Below, in pieces: positions 23,944 to 36,592 of a stretch of DNA of 64,000 nt. Below the pieces are notes generated by a model. The model saw only the letters and a program-made list of their open reading frames with translations. It searched no databases and was not told the origin of the DNA. Every line of letters begins with the position of its first letter. The first letter of the stretch is position 1. Source of the stretch: Neurospora tetrasperma FGSC 2508. Lineage: Eukaryota > Ascomycota > Sordariomycetes > Sordariales > Sordariaceae. A program made the translations under genes and the position numbers. The stretch spans positions 2,518,309 through 2,582,308 of the forward strand of contig NW_009799102.1 in the NCBI RefSeq assembly GCF_000213175.1. The letters are read 5' to 3'.

Positions 23944-25905
23944 ATGCCCCTCACCGAAGCCGACCGCGAGATTGCGGCCGCCGAGATCGACGCCTCGCCC
24001 ATGGAGTTTGCCGGTCAGGAGTCTCTCGCTCGCCGTAGCGATGAGGTTGAGAGAGTGATGTCGACGTCGTCGGTTTCGACTTCATCTTCCGAGGAGAGGC
24101 AAAGGAGAGCGAGACGCATGAGCGGTGTTTCGACGCAGCACGATCTTGAGAGGCACCCTACCGAGCTCAGTCGCATCCAGACGCAGAGGAGTCAGCACAG
24201 CGGCACTGTGGGAAGGTCAGGAACCAGGAATACTAGGACGAGCAGGAGGTCCGAAAAGCCTCTCCCGCCTTTCGGCGCCGGAAAGCCCTACCCACCCCAG
24301 CTGCCCGACCCGGATGAGTATGTGGTTGAGTTTGACGGTCCCGACGATCCCCTGCACGCCATGAACTGGCCTTTCAAGAAGAAGTAAGTTGAAATAGCTC
24401 TGGCTAGTTATCAGGATTCAAAAGATTAACATGACGCGCTCAGGTTTTGGAGTGCCGCTATGCTCGGATATACTTCACTTGTTGCTGCGTTCGGTTCATC
24501 TATCTTCTCTTCCGCAACCACCTCTATCGCCAAGATCTACCACGTCAACCAGACGGTTGGTATTCTCGGTGTTTCTTTCTACGTTCTTGGTTTCGCGTTT
24601 GGTCCGACACTATGGGCGCCTCTGTCCGAACTGAAGGGTCGTAAGCTTCCTATTGTTATCGGCATGTTCGGTATGGCCATCTTCAGTATCGCCACGGCTA
24701 CCGCCAAGGATCTCCAAACCATCCTCATCACTCGCTTCTTCGGTGGCTTCTTTGGCGCCTGCCCGCTGGCTGTCGTCGCTGCTGTTTTCTCGGACATGTT
24801 CGACAACAGGACGAGAGGTATCGCCATTACCCTGTTCTCCATGACTGTCTTCACCGGTCCTATGATGGCTCCCTTCATCGGTGGCTTCATTTCGACCTCT
24901 TACCTTGGCTGGCGCTGGACCGAGTACATTGTCTCCTTCATGGCCTTCCTCGCCTTCGGCCTGGACCTGCTCTTCATGCACGAGACCTACCCTCCCCAGA
25001 TCCTGGTCAAGAAGGCCTCGGAGCTCCGCCGCCGCACTCTCAACTGGGGCATCCACGCCAAGCAAGAGGAGATTGAGATTGACTTCAAGGAGCTTGTATC
25101 GAAGAACTTTTCGCGTCCTTTGCGTCTTCTTTTTGGAGAGCCCATTGTCGCCCTCCTCTCCATCTACATGGCCTTCATCTACGGCATCCTGTATCTCTTC
25201 CTGACGGCCTACCCTATTGTCTTCCAGGGTGTCTATCACATGACTCCTGGTGTTTCTGGCCTCACTTTCTTCGGCATGATCACGGGTCAGATCCTCGCCG
25301 GTGTCACCATCCTTCTGCAGCAGCCGTGGTACATGCGCAAGCTCAACGCCAACAACGGTATCCCCATCCCCGAATGGCGTCTCCCCAGCGTCATCGCCGG
25401 CGGTGTCGCCTTTTCCGCCGGTCTGTTCTGGTTCGGCTGGTCTGGCTACAGCGGCAAGGTTCACTGGATCGTCCCCACCCTCTCCGGTATTCTCTCGGGT
25501 TTTGGTCTGGCCTCCATCTTCCTCCAGGCCCTTAACTACCTGGTCGACTCCTACCTCATGTTCGCCGCCTCCGCCATCGCTGGCAACACCTTCCTTCGCT
25601 CGCTCGCCGGTGCCGGTTTCCCGCTCTTCTCCACCTACATGTTCAAGGGCATGGGTATTCAGTGGGCTTCCACTCTCCTTGGTTGTGTTGCCGCTGCGCT
25701 CGTGCCCATCCCCATTATCTTCCTCTACTATGGCCACCGCATCCGCGCCAAGTCTGCCTACGCTCCGACGTTCGCGCCTAGAGCCCCCGCCGCCGAGGAC
25801 GAGAGCGGTGATGAGACTAACTCTGAGCATGCCGTTGGTGAGAAGGATCACCAGCCTTCGAGTGTGCCCAGGAAGGATGGCGATGCCGCTACTAATTCAG
25901 TTTAA
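23944..25905 (+). CDS. MFS transporter, DHA1 family (polyamine/drug exporter-like)
   Basis: Proton-antiport exporter of the plasma membrane, of the fungal TPO1/FLU1-like DHA1 group that moves polyamines and xenobiotics. Two exons (23944-24383 and 24444-25905) flank a 60-nt GTAAGT...CAG intron, giving 633 aa. The first 145 residues are cytosolic, rich in Ser and Arg, and end in the [17 protein letters not shown] motif that precedes TM1 in this group. Twelve hydrophobic segments follow. Also visible are LSELKGRK between TM2 and TM3 (motif A), [25 protein letters not shown] with GWRW, and the central loop with [15 protein letters not shown]. The C-terminal tail is acidic. The cargo cannot be named from sequence. 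Confidence 0.92.
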
Positions 25906-27027
25906 GCGGTTGCTGCATGGTCAACACTTTTTTTTCTATAAAAAAAGAAAAAGAAAAAAAAACCCCCAAGAATACCCGTCTTATGAGGACGGCACATCAC
26001 ATAACGACTGCCTTCAAAAGACAGTCTACAACACAAACACAATCATGAACACAACGGTCTTATGAAGACGAGATCATAACGAAGATTCTGGAAGGAACGA
26101 ACTACAAAAAGAGAGGTTCTTCTGGTTTGGGGTGTGCGTATACAAAAAGCATCATTTGCATTGTGCGCTTTTGATTTTACGAGCAACGGCGTATTGTGAA
26201 TTTTTTTTTTTCCCCCTCTCTTTCTCTCTTCTTTTCTCTTTTTGCCATTTACTTTTTTTTTTTGGGCTGGCTTGGTTTGGAAACAAAACGAGACATGATA
26301 CCTATACCCATACCCATACACAGCATGAGCAGTATTAGTTGGTCATCATCATCTAGAGGAGGAAGAGGACAGATTGAAGATGGAAGATGGGGGGATGCAA
26401 AGAGAGCGGATGATAGGGGTTGGATAGATGGATTAAGTAATGTAGTAATTGGATGGACAGTACTAGCGAAGAGGTCTATGGTTAGCTGCCTGCCTCTGGC
26501 GAGCGATGAAATGAAAAGAAGCAATAAACCAAGCTTGTGCTGATCTGGGACACACTGCATGTGATAAGTACCTACGTCGATGTGGTTCCACATCCAATTT
26601 ATACCTCTATTATAGGTGAAGTAGGTTTGCGTGAGACGTCAGTAATTGTATAACGGCCTTCAATTACACTACAGATATGGTTTCCTAGAAACAATTTATA
26701 ACGAATTGTTGATCCCCAAGTCTATAGGACCACGACTACAGCGTTCTTGGATCATACGTAGACTTCAGTTTACACAACAGTTCATATAAACTACCCGCCC
26801 CGTGATTCGCATGTCATTAGTTTCTGTTGGACTATTTAATAGTCTTCCTTATTAATATTAGTTTGATATGCTCCATCACACATTGCGCGTGACATATGAT
26901 GCCCGGCCAGCTTCTCTCTCTCTCTCTCTTCTGCCTCTGCCTCTGCCTCTGTGTGTGGCGTATTCCTTAAGAGCACGGTTAGAATTTCACTCTATTTAGT
27001 GCGAGCATTTCCGCACAGTTGTAGGCA
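25906..27027. other. Intergenic, simple-sequence-rich
   Basis: No gene supported. It begins with the exporter 3' UTR, including A-rich tracts at about 25,941-25,966, a T/C-rich tract at about 26,190-26,265, and CT/CTCTGC repeats at about 26,913-26,951. The segment 26,640-26,900 is AT-rich. Confidence 0.45.
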
Positions 27028-28974
27028 CTAATGTCGATTTTGAGCTCGTGTGTTTTTTCTTTCTATTCCGCTAACACTTGCGGATGAGAGTGCGATGAGG
27101 CGGTCGGATGGGTAGGTACCTAGGTTAAAGAAGTGGAGGTTATAGTAGGATCCTAGTAGCTTGAGGTAGTAGCGACAGAATCTGGTTAAAGTGAGATCAA
27201 CGGGAGTTTCCGTGCTGAAGGGAACGGGGGGGCTGGTGCCGGCCGCTGTTGCTACTGTCACGGTGTTGTCAGGTGAATCTGCGTTCCCACTGCAAACCGA
27301 TTGAAACTGCGTCCCGCTTGCGAGTAAGTAAGACTATCCGACCTCCAGGTATACTTAATCGGGGACGATTCCGACATGGTGGTTGGTCGGACACTCTTGA
27401 TACAACTGCGAATAGCCAAAGTACAAGACCCAATACAAGAGTTAAGCGCTCCCGAAAGATCCAGCATCGTGAGAGGAAGGGAATTGAATACCGGTAAAAG
27501 GTCTAATCGAGACGCGCATAGTGTACATGTTGTGTGTAACATTAGGCTCGGGGCCGATCTGGTAGGAGATGATCTCCAGCGGGTCCCATCTCACGAAGCA
27601 CCGATCTGCATGCTCGCCGGTTCCCAGTTCAAGGTGGCGATGTCGACTACGTAGGTAGTTACTGTAGACTTCGGCTATAGTGACGCCATCACGTTCCCAG
27701 ACTTCGCGCGAGTCTTTCATGATGCAAAGAGAGCCGATCTAAGTATAGATGTCTTGGATTATTCGTATGCAGTGGCGTCAAGAAAGGTCTAGGGAAGGGC
27801 GTCTAGAGGTGTGCGGTCCTGTAATTGCTACAGGTTTCTCGCTAAGAGTTTGAGGTTTCCGGGTTTGCGATGCGTTATAACCCAGGTATGGCTGTGTGCA
27901 ATATTCCATTCTGCCTGATGCTGTGGTGTCTGTGTCTTTACCGTACTTTCCACTTCTGATTGCAGGTGGAAGTGTCCATGATCCGTGAGCAACAGGGGCA
28001 TAAGGCATGAGGCTTTGGGACATCGTCAGGAAAAGTCACAGCTGGGCACGTCTGCAGCCGACATGGCCGCAGTTTCTGATGCTTCCTTTGAGGTCAGCTT
28101 TTCGGAAAACTTCTCTTTCGAGGTGCCTTGAGAGGCAATGAAGGCCTTGTATGTGTATAGTCGAGCAAGGTAGGTGGTGTAGTGGTTTGAGGGGGACGCC
28201 GAGCGAAAGGTAACCTATATCAATCCCTTCAGAGCGAGTATTATATGCGCAATCCGTGGCCGGCCATGTTAGCGCCTAATGCCTCTAAATCAGGACCATA
28301 AAGTGCCTCGACACGGTTAGCCTCAGCTTACCTGTCAACTTCGCTGCAATGGTTATCAGAGGTACTAGTTAGAACTGCAGTGGCTCAGCCTTTCCAACCG
28401 TTGTTGTCTGTCTTTATCAGTTGGTCTGTTTCAGAAAATCAATTCTCAACAGAAGACAACGAACTTCAAGCTGACGTGTGCTATGTAGCGGTAAACTCGG
28501 GATATCGAATGCTTTTTCAGAGATCGATACGTCAACAGTCGCAATCATGTTAGTTGCCTTGAGGAGACGGAACACTGAAGGGCCTGGCATTATAGTGTAG
28601 AATTGTGTGAATAGTTTCCCACTTCGAAGCTGGCAAGGAGAATGGTGTAGCTCGGGAAACGAATCTTCACAGGGCGGGAGGGAAGAAGACCGTGATTGCC
28701 GAGCAAAGAGAAGGAAGTGACGTTGAAGATGATGAAGCCGCGTGCATCAATAGGGTAGGTGGGGCCTGCGGGTCTCACATCCCCCACGTTTTAGCGGCAA
28801 GAGCGGTTCGGGTGCTGTCTTGGCATGAGACAAGAGATTTGAGCCAAGCCTGTCAGTCTCCCTCTGTGGATAATTCGGCGTTTTCTGGCGTTTCTGAGGA
28901 ATCTTTGATACTTCAAGGTGACTTCCATCTTCAGTTCCTCCTTTCATATCCCACTCATCCCTCCGCATCGACAA
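27028..28974 (-). pseudogene. Possible decayed minus-strand gene, family not recognised
   Basis: Several minus-strand open frames look protein-like but do not join into one gene with normal introns. Examples are 28787-28590 (contains GFIIFNVTSFSLLGNHGL and FPSYTILLASFEVGNYSHNS), 28023-27778, 27720-27442 (contains VWERDGVTIAEVY) and 27261-27028 (contains YYNLHFFNLGTYPSDRL). Stop codons lie between them, and hydrophobic/aromatic blocks alternate with noise, as in an old disabled gene, possibly for a secreted or repeat-bladed protein. That family hint is weak. It could also be chance open frames, so I give it low confidence. Confidence 0.2.
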
Positions 28975-29282
28975 TCACTTTCGACTATAAGTTTCGATAA
29001 TAGGTAATGTCGCATTGCATCGGATCGTTCCCACCAACGTTCTGGAGATATCATATGCTTCTTATAAGTCCGTCATCGAACCGACTTGATCGCTGCACCG
29101 GGATTACTCGTGCATGCCTGATGTCTGAACCTCACCGTTGAAGCTGAAAATAATAGTGGTGGTCGGGATTTGTCCAAGAAGCACCTGTTTTCCGGTCAAA
29201 ACCTATGGATACATGTCAAGGGATGAAGGGTTGCATGGTGTGATGCACGTCTTCCACTCTAAAAGAACAAAGGCACACAAAT

Positions 29283-30390
29283 GTGCGCCTATGTCCTCCA
29301 TTCCAACTCCTGATCAACAATGCAAAATCAACCACATACTGGGTTCGGCTGGTGGACCTTCGGCATTGTCTGAACGACATCCTTCAACACCAAACAATAT
29401 TCTACACCGAACGCACAATCGCCCGTACCGTCAATCCCGACTCTGTCATCTCCCATCTCGCTCTGCCACACCAATCCCGCGCCAAAGACTACTGGAAAAA
29501 CATTGAGCTCCAAGCCCGGCGCATCTTCCTCATCCTGCTTAACCTCGGTGTCCCCTCACAAATATTTAAGCTGTCTTGATGAGGGCTGGGATGATTTCAA
29601 CTGCCATTGTCGGGAAAACGGCTAGCCGAGGTGGTTTCAGGATCCGGAAGCAAAGAGGGTCAGGAAATTGGGATTGGAAGGGGCAGCCTTCAACATGTCG
29701 AACAAGTGTTTACGGGTCATACAGCTGGAGTTGACCTTAGTCAAGGGGGAGTGCCGGTGAAAAGCCGATGGCTGTGGAGGATAGGGTTGCACTTTCAGAT
29801 CAGCCGCCTGCAATGTTGTTCACTCGACGACGCATACCTCTTATCGGCTCGAAGGAACAACAGTTGGGTGAACAAGGAGGGACGGTGGGATACGCATCTG
29901 TTGTGACAAGGGAAAACTTCCTCGTGTCAAGTCAACCAACCTACAGAACGAGCACCTAGCCCGTTACTTCGCAACTTACACACATCGCGAAAACAGCTAC
30001 ATGCTTTTCACTCCCGCTACGACGGAGCAGACCTTGAAGTTGATCTTGAGCAGTGGAAATCACCCAGCCTATGTCAAACATCCCGGAAAAGACAACAAAG
30101 GCGGCTCGTGATGAACTGAGTCCATTGTCTAGTCGACACCGCCTGCGGGCTGCACAGCAAGGGATTGGCACATGGAGCCATAAGACCGAGCAATATCTTT
30201 CTAGCAGAACCCAAAAATTGTCCTGTTATGGCGGACTTTCATGACGAAATTAGTCCTACTTTCAGGTCTGACCAAGCCACAGAAAGGGGGCAAGCGCAGC
30301 ACCTAGGCAAGGAAGCATACAACTACCCTGATAATTGAAAGGATGTTGAGCCCCGATCCAATGCAACAACTTCGACCTTAGCATATTCCA
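29283..30390 (+). pseudogene. Broken protein-kinase-like gene
   Basis: Pieces of one eukaryotic-type protein kinase lie in order on the plus strand but in different frames. 29370-29575 encodes a helical leader with ARRIFLILLNLGVPSQIF, which I recall as typical of the N-terminal extension of a large group of fungal kinase-like proteins. 29834-29905 encodes a glycine-rich-loop remnant (LGEQGGTVGYASVV). About 29960-30045 gives THRENSYMLF, like the hinge region. 30171-30200 gives HGAIRPSNIF, a catalytic loop with the essential Asp replaced by Ala. 30228-30239 gives MADF in place of DFG, and 30331-30366 gives IIERMLSPDPMQ, like subdomain XI. At least four frame changes and several stops separate the pieces, and the part between the DFG site and subdomain XI is short, so some of the C-lobe seems lost. 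I call it a dead host gene. Confidence 0.6.
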
Positions 30391-30412
30391 ACCCCGTTCC
30401 CAATTCAGGATC

Positions 30413-30934
30413 TTGTTCCTTCTCCACTTCTGGCTCTGCGCCCGCTTCCCACTGGTCGCATTCCACATCCTTTCGTTCATCACCTCTTCCTTCTCTTTTG
30501 GCCTTTCCCAGGGCTTTTTGAACAGCCTACAAGGACGCGATTACAGGCACAGCCTTGAACATAAGAATGGGCAACCAAGACAAAGAAGAACCAGCAGCCG
30601 AGCCAGCGGTCCCAAACGACTCCTTACCGTGCCATCGTCCATGTCGGCCGCGACGCTTTCGTTACCTATGAGGACTAGAACCGCGAGCCAAGGCAGTAGT
30701 GGTCATGGCCCTGGCAGGACATCTAGCCACCCTCAACCTCTTGAGGCAGCAGCAGCAGCTGCTGCTGTCATCCAGCAGAGCCCCCGCTCGAAAATGATGG
30801 GAAGGTTGAAGAAGAAACCTACCATGGCCACGGCCAAGGGTACGGAAAATCCTCGCGGTGTCGGTGGTGGTGGTGGTGGTGGTGGTGGTGATGGTGCTAG
30901 TTCTAACACGACAGGCGAAAACCTAGTTCTCTAA
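30413..30934 (+). other. Open frame with Ala and Gly runs; coding status doubtful
   Basis: A 173-codon plus-strand frame follows the kinase relic. It has a hydrophobic start, an Arg/Ser-rich middle, a run of eight Ala and a run of about nine Gly written by a GGT microsatellite (about 30,862-30,890). The first codons overlap the relic's own reading direction, and no domain is recognised. It is probably chance plus simple sequence, though a young gene cannot be excluded. Confidence 0.15.
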
Positions 30935-32216
30935 TGAGGCTGACGAGCTTGACGAAGTCGTAGAGGTCGAGACATGGAAGTGGCGGACCGGGGGTGACGC
31001 TTTTTGGGGTTCCTGCTTGGAATTAGGTAGGTGGTGGTATCCTGGAGGGAACTAACGGGGGGAAAGAAAAGGTGGATGGACGAATAGGTAATGGATATTA
31101 AGCAAGGAAAAACGTTGTTGATGTTAATGGTGCTATACAGTCCGAAAGTGTTTTGTTTCTTAGCTCGAGACCCGTCAACTAGTCTAGGTGTTTCAACAAC
31201 AAGTTGACGTGGATTCGATAATGGGGGCTTAGGATTAGCATTGAATATCTCACAATCAGATACTACTCGTTTATTGTTGACGAGAACTCTATACGCTTGA
31301 AAGTCACATTGCGGCGACCAGGAATACTGCGTAGTTGATATATATCTTGCTCAAGACACACAGTTGACAATCCAACCAGCATTGTACTGTCCTTCTCATA
31401 ATATTGCCTTATTGGGCGACTGATGTCTTCGAGTTCAATGGCACGCACTGTCTTGGTACTCGTCTGGTCAACTGCGTAATCGACCGTCTGACTAGTGTAG
31501 TTGTTACACAGTACAGGCAGATCTTATCTCTTAGCCATTCACCTCGAAAGCCTGAAACCATTACAGGTTGTCGTAGGTAGATCCCATCTTCTTCAGCCAT
31601 TCAGCTCTGAGGAAGGCCAATCTCCGCTGCCGCATATGCAAGCCATAACCAGCCTCATCATCCCCCACGCTTGTACATACATACTATTACCTCCATCAAT
31701 CATTTTTTTACTTGATTCGGCTTCCATCTTCCGCAGCCGCCAATCACATGGAGTTTTCAACCTACCTACATACTGCGTATGTTTCGTATGGACCGCCTAC
31801 CTTATCTTCTGCATAGCGGACCAAGATCCTGGCGTGTATCGGCACGAATTCCCGCTCAAGCTCCGGTGCCCGGATATGGGGGCCTCTGTACCATAGTCAC
31901 TCCAGTCCTACTCGTGAAGTTATACCTAGCCAGGCTAGGTTTGTTACCAGCTGTCAAAGCATTCATTTGTGGACATCACGAAGCAGCAGCTGTGAATCAT
32001 CGTGGGCTGGAGGCTGGTCCGATCAGTACCGCTGGCTGGCTGGCTGGCAAGTTAGCAAAACGACTGGTGGAAAGCCCCAGTCAGTGATGTTGCACACAAC
32101 CGAGCGAGCACTCCGGTTCTATTCGATAGCACCCCCCTCACCACACCAACAGTCCCCCATTCATCATCAGATTTGAACGGCGGTTAAAAGAATGGGCTTT
32201 GCCGTTCGTACAATGT

Positions 32217-32253
32217 CGTTGTCCTTGTCCTTGTCCTTGTCCGTGTCCTTGTC
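32217..32253 (+). repeat. TTGTCC hexamer repeat
   Basis: About six imperfect TTGTCC units in intergenic DNA; one unit has GTGTCC. No function is apparent. Confidence 0.75.
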
Positions 32254-33043
32254 GAACGCACGAGCGGACATTCATTTGATATCAATCAGATAGATAGGTC
32301 GTCAGTGCAGTGCGTCCACCCGATCTTCTTACTGCATCAAGGTACACTGCAGCAGCAGCTCAGTAGAGGTAGCCGGAGGTAGTGTACTTGACATGTTGCA
32401 ACTAAGCAAGACGGCAACCGCGCAGCGCAGTGCTGCAACGCACGTGGTGCGGGGCCGGGATCGGTATGGGATGGAGATCATGGAGATGGGGATGAAGACG
32501 ACGTTGCAAACGGGAAACATGCAACAGAAGGGGATATGAATGACGTTTGCAAAGTTGCATAATTCCGAGAAAGGGGTTAGCATCGCAAGTCTCTCCAAAA
32601 ATAAAAAAAAGCCGAAGGTGCCGTGTGGGTGAGAGATGTTGTTGTAGACGTTAGTGTAGAAGTCGGCAGGCTGAAGGTTGGTAAGACGTCGAAAGAACGT
32701 CATCGTCGCTCCGGTTAAATACAATCCTGGGTAGCAGCGCCGCGTTGCAGCAGCCGCTTAATTTCAGCGATGGAAAACTTTGCGAGGACAGGAAGGATCC
32801 TTCTAGGCTTTCGCTTTCCAAGGCATTTCAGTTTTGAAACCTTTTTCGCTTCGCTTACATTCATCATTCTCGATCCCTTGGATGGCGGCGACCGAGCGAC
32901 CGAGCGGCAGGCGAGGGTTTGAGTTGGAATGAGCAATGCCAAGGGATGGATTGGATGGCCGTTTGAGCTTGAACAAAGTAAAGAAAAGTTCATGTAAGCG
33001 ATTGCAAATTGCGTGTCTCCAGCCCTAGCTGGTCCTTCAAGAC

Positions 33044-33063
33044 GAAACGAAACGTTTCGTTTC
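33044..33063. repeat. 20-bp perfect palindrome
   Basis: GAAACGAAACGTTTCGTTTC reads the same on both strands, and each arm is itself a doubled GAAAC. It lies in gene-free DNA about 2.1 kb upstream of the GH72 gene. It could be a dimeric protein-binding site or chance; the sequence alone does not decide. Confidence 0.8.
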
Positions 33064-35175
33064 TGATTCGAATGCAGTGGCCATTGAGTTGCTCACAGTG
33101 AGCGGCGGCAATTGCATTGTCTGCCATTCATTCAGGCCCAAGGAGTCCAGACCCATCGAACGCCGTGTAACTTCTTTTTGGTGGTCAACGGGTGTTTACA
33201 TGACACTACCGACATTCATCATCGCATCACGGCTACGGACCGCGGCGCGTTGAAATGAAGCTTCATTCACGACACACGACGGTTCCAGAAGAGGACGACG
33301 AACGCGATGACCGAGCAAACCGAATTTCGCATCTGATGACATGCACGGCAGTCGGTGTGAGGTACATCTGGCGGAGTTTCTTAAGTTGATGCTAGAAAAA
33401 AGGAGAGATGCCAGGTGTAGTGTACTATGGTGTAGAAAGAGTCGGAGCCGAGCCCACCGAACGACCTGGCCTACCGCCACCGCGTGAATTGAATGGTGAA
33501 AAGAGACAGACCCCTTCACAAGCCAAAGTCGAAAAGGGAAAAGGCGCGATGGAGTGGCAATAAGACCGGTGGTTGGCTGGTTGTTACAGTTGGGGGTGGG
33601 GCGGAGAGCTTGAAGCTTTCTCCCTGCAAATTCAGGGACGGACGACCTAAGGAACCCACTTCCAGGTTTGTGGGTTTGGGGGCCCCCGTGGTGGGGATTG
33701 AGGTTCGTTGTCCGTGGGGTTGCTTTTTGGCTTCCTTTCCTTTGTCTCCCATCTCTCTGCAAATCCCCCTTGACCTTTGCAAAATTCCATCCTCCCCGTC
33801 GCGCTTGACTGGAAGTTTTGAATTGACCTGACCAGTCTCGTGGGTAGTTCTCTTTCTTGTCTGTTGGCAGAAATTGTTTGCCAGGATGCCGCATCTAGAC
33901 AAGCAAAAGGCACACGGGCGGCGCTGGCTGGCTTCAATTTGGCGTTGGCGTTATCTGGCAAGGCATTTTCTGAATTTACAATAGTTACCGCCACGGCATT
34001 TTCCCTCTTCGGTCTCTGCCAATCGAATCGGCCATTGGCGCAATTGGAGCAACCAGGATTCGGGTCGGCCCACAGCTTCTAGCGGGGTGACATTGCATCC
34101 ATGGTGCCAGCCAGGTTGTGCAGCCTGGTGCTTGCAGTGCTGCTGCAGAGCGTCTGCAGAGGTCTCTCACGGAATCCATCAGTCGTTGTTGCTTGTTGCA
34201 TCCTGCCAATGACAGGGGGTCAATAGACTCCAACTAACCAATGCTACCTTACTTTTCCGTTGTCTCTGCCAAGGTTCACCGGCAACACCCATTCCTTTTT
34301 GGTTTCTGATACCGGCGAAGGCGGCGAAACTAGCAAAAGATAACCAAGAAATGGGCGGCCGACTCTCTGCCGCGTGGTCGGTCAATTGGGCCGTCCGCTA
34401 TGTATCCAACTACTAGTGTAACCACGCTTGGATAGGGATTGGATGGACGGGATTGGTCCAAGGGCCTGCCATCTCCGATCTCTTTCTTGTTCGCGTGGTG
34501 ATCGCTTCAAGTGGAAAAGTGGTAAAGATTCTTGGACGTTAGGGGATTTTGGTACCGCTACGCACATAGGGGGTGGGTCCCCCTGTCCAGCCTTCTCTCT
34601 CAACCTTGTTCGCCTTTTTCCCTGCTTCTTGGTCTTTGACTTCCTGGACCCTGTCGCAACGCCGTTCCCCATATTCTTCATGTTCCGTACAATCTCTTAA
34701 GCTCACCACGCGCTCGCTCGTTTCTCTTTTCTTTCTCTTCAAGGGCTCGGGTACTTCACCGTGCGTTACAGTAATACGGAGATTTGGGAGATTGGAAAAG
34801 GACCTGGAGCATCCATTCATTGTTTCCAGCATTCGTTACAGTATCCGTCACACATTCGCTGTCGCAAATTTCCAATTCAGTTTGGCAAGTGCGAGTCGAG
34901 CACAACAAGGAAGAGCTTCGGGCAAGAGACGGGAAGAACCTTCCCCTGGAACACCACCTCATTTCAACGAAACCGTCAGATTCGCCAACTGAAGCGTTTG
35001 CGGCTCTTCACTTGTCGTTTGGACCCACCCACCCTCACTCCAGTCACTCTTCCTCGCTGCGAACGGAAAAGTGAAAGAGTTATTTTCTACCTCTTCCTCT
35101 TCCCCAACCATCGTTTACCTCTAGGGTGTCAGTCGATATCTTTTGGACGGGTACTTTTTCCGTGTCACATCCATC

Positions 35176-36592
35176 ATGAAGGCATCATTCCTATCCGCCG
35201 TGGTCGGCGCCGGCCTCACGCATGCCCTCCCCACCATTGAAGCTGTGGGAAATAAGTTCTTCACCAGCAACGGCGACCAGTTCTTTCTCAAGGGTAAATA
35301 TTCTTTGTTCCCATGCTTGTCCTTCCAAATCATCGTGGATCCCAGCTAACAATGGCCCAGGAGTTGCCTACCAACTGACGCCAGCTGACCCCTTGATCGA
35401 CACCGAGCAGTGCAAGCGCGATGCTGCCCTTATGGAGAAGCTCGGCGCAAACTCGATCCGTGTCTACCATGTTGATCCCTCGGCAAACCACGACGGCTGC
35501 ATGGACGTGTTTGAAAAGGCCGGCATCTACCCCTTGATCGATTTGGACACCTTTGACACCTACATCTTGCCCGTATGTTTCTGCCTGATCCGCGAAGAAG
35601 CAGCTCTTGATACTAACAAACACCTACAGAACGATCCTTGGTGGAACCAGACCCAGCATGATAGGTACGCCGAGGTCATGGATGCCTTTATCAAGTACGA
35701 CAACGTTCTGGGCTTCTTCATCGGCAACGAGATTATTATCCAGGCCGACCAGTCTCTGGCGGCTCCCTACATCAAGGCTGCTACTCGTGACATGAAGGCC
35801 TACCGCGACAAGAAGAAGTATCGCAAGGTCCCCATCGGTTACTCGGCCGCCGACATTGCCGAACTTCGTCCAATGTTGCAGGACTATCTAACCTGCGGCG
35901 GAAACTCTTCCGAGAACGTCGACTTTTTCGCCCTTAACTCGTACGAATGGTGCGACCCCACCAAGTATGCCGAGTCCGGCTATGCCAACTTGCAGAGCAT
36001 GGCCAAGGACTTCCCCGTTCCCATCTTCTTCTCGGAGACCGGCTGCAACGTGCCAGGCCCCCGCCTATTTGGCGACCAGAATGCCATCTTCGGTCCCGAG
36101 ATGGTCAACGACTGGAGCGGTGCACTCATCTACGAGTGGATCGAGGAGGAGAACCACTACGGCCTGATCTCGTACGGTCCTAAGCTGGAGCCGACCGCCA
36201 CCGGCGCCAACATCGAGGGAGGTTTCACCCGAGCTGGCACCCCTACCCCCGTCCTTCCCGATTTCACCAACCTCCAGAACCAGTGGGCTACCATCACTCC
36301 TACCGGTATCAAGAGGTCCGACTACGATCCCAAGCACGTCTCTACCAGAGCCTGCCCCACTTCCGGCGCGCAGGGCTGGTTGGTAAACGGCAACGTTGCT
36401 CTGCCCACTATCGGCGAGACCTTGACCACCAATGCGCCCAGGCCTGCCGCCACCCAGGAAGCTGAGGTTTCTCAGCCTGCTGGAAGCGCCTCGCCGACCT
36501 CGACCAAGAACCCTGCTCCCATGAACAAGGAGTTGACGGGTATGAGCGCTGGTTTGGTTGGAGTCATGCTCTTTTTCACCTTTTGGCTATGA
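35176..36592 (+). CDS. GPI-anchored beta-1,3-glucanosyltransferase (GH72, GAS/GEL family)
   Basis: Cell-wall remodelling enzyme that cuts and re-joins beta-1,3-glucan at the outer face of the plasma membrane. Exons 35176-35293, 35361-35572 and 35630-36592 join in phase to 430 aa. A signal peptide (MKASFLSAVVGAGLTHA, about residues 1-17) is followed by the family start GNKFF-SNGDQFFLKGVAYQ. The acid/base Glu is E144 in FFIGNE and the nucleophile E246 in FFSETGC, 102 residues apart as in yeast Gas1. LNSYEWC is also present. A Ser/Thr/Pro-rich linker and a hydrophobic C-terminal tail (GLVGVMLFFTFWL) fit GPI attachment. There is no cysteine-rich X8/CBM43 domain, so it belongs to the shorter GH72 subgroup. 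Confidence 0.95.

Larger units (their letters stand above)
30935..35175. other. 4.2-kb intergenic region upstream of the GH72 gene
   Basis: No gene supported. Notable items are a CCTTGT-type hexamer repeat at about 32,217-32,250 and a 20-bp perfect palindrome at 33044-33063. Minus-strand frames at 33.2-33.9 kb show no domain. The stretch from about 34,560 to 35,175 is CT-rich and fits a promoter and leader for the glucanosyltransferase. Confidence 0.45.

Noticed and set aside
24610-25851. 413-codon minus-strand open frame
   Set aside because: Lies opposite the second exon of the DHA1 exporter; charged composition is the usual shadow of C-ending codons read backwards.
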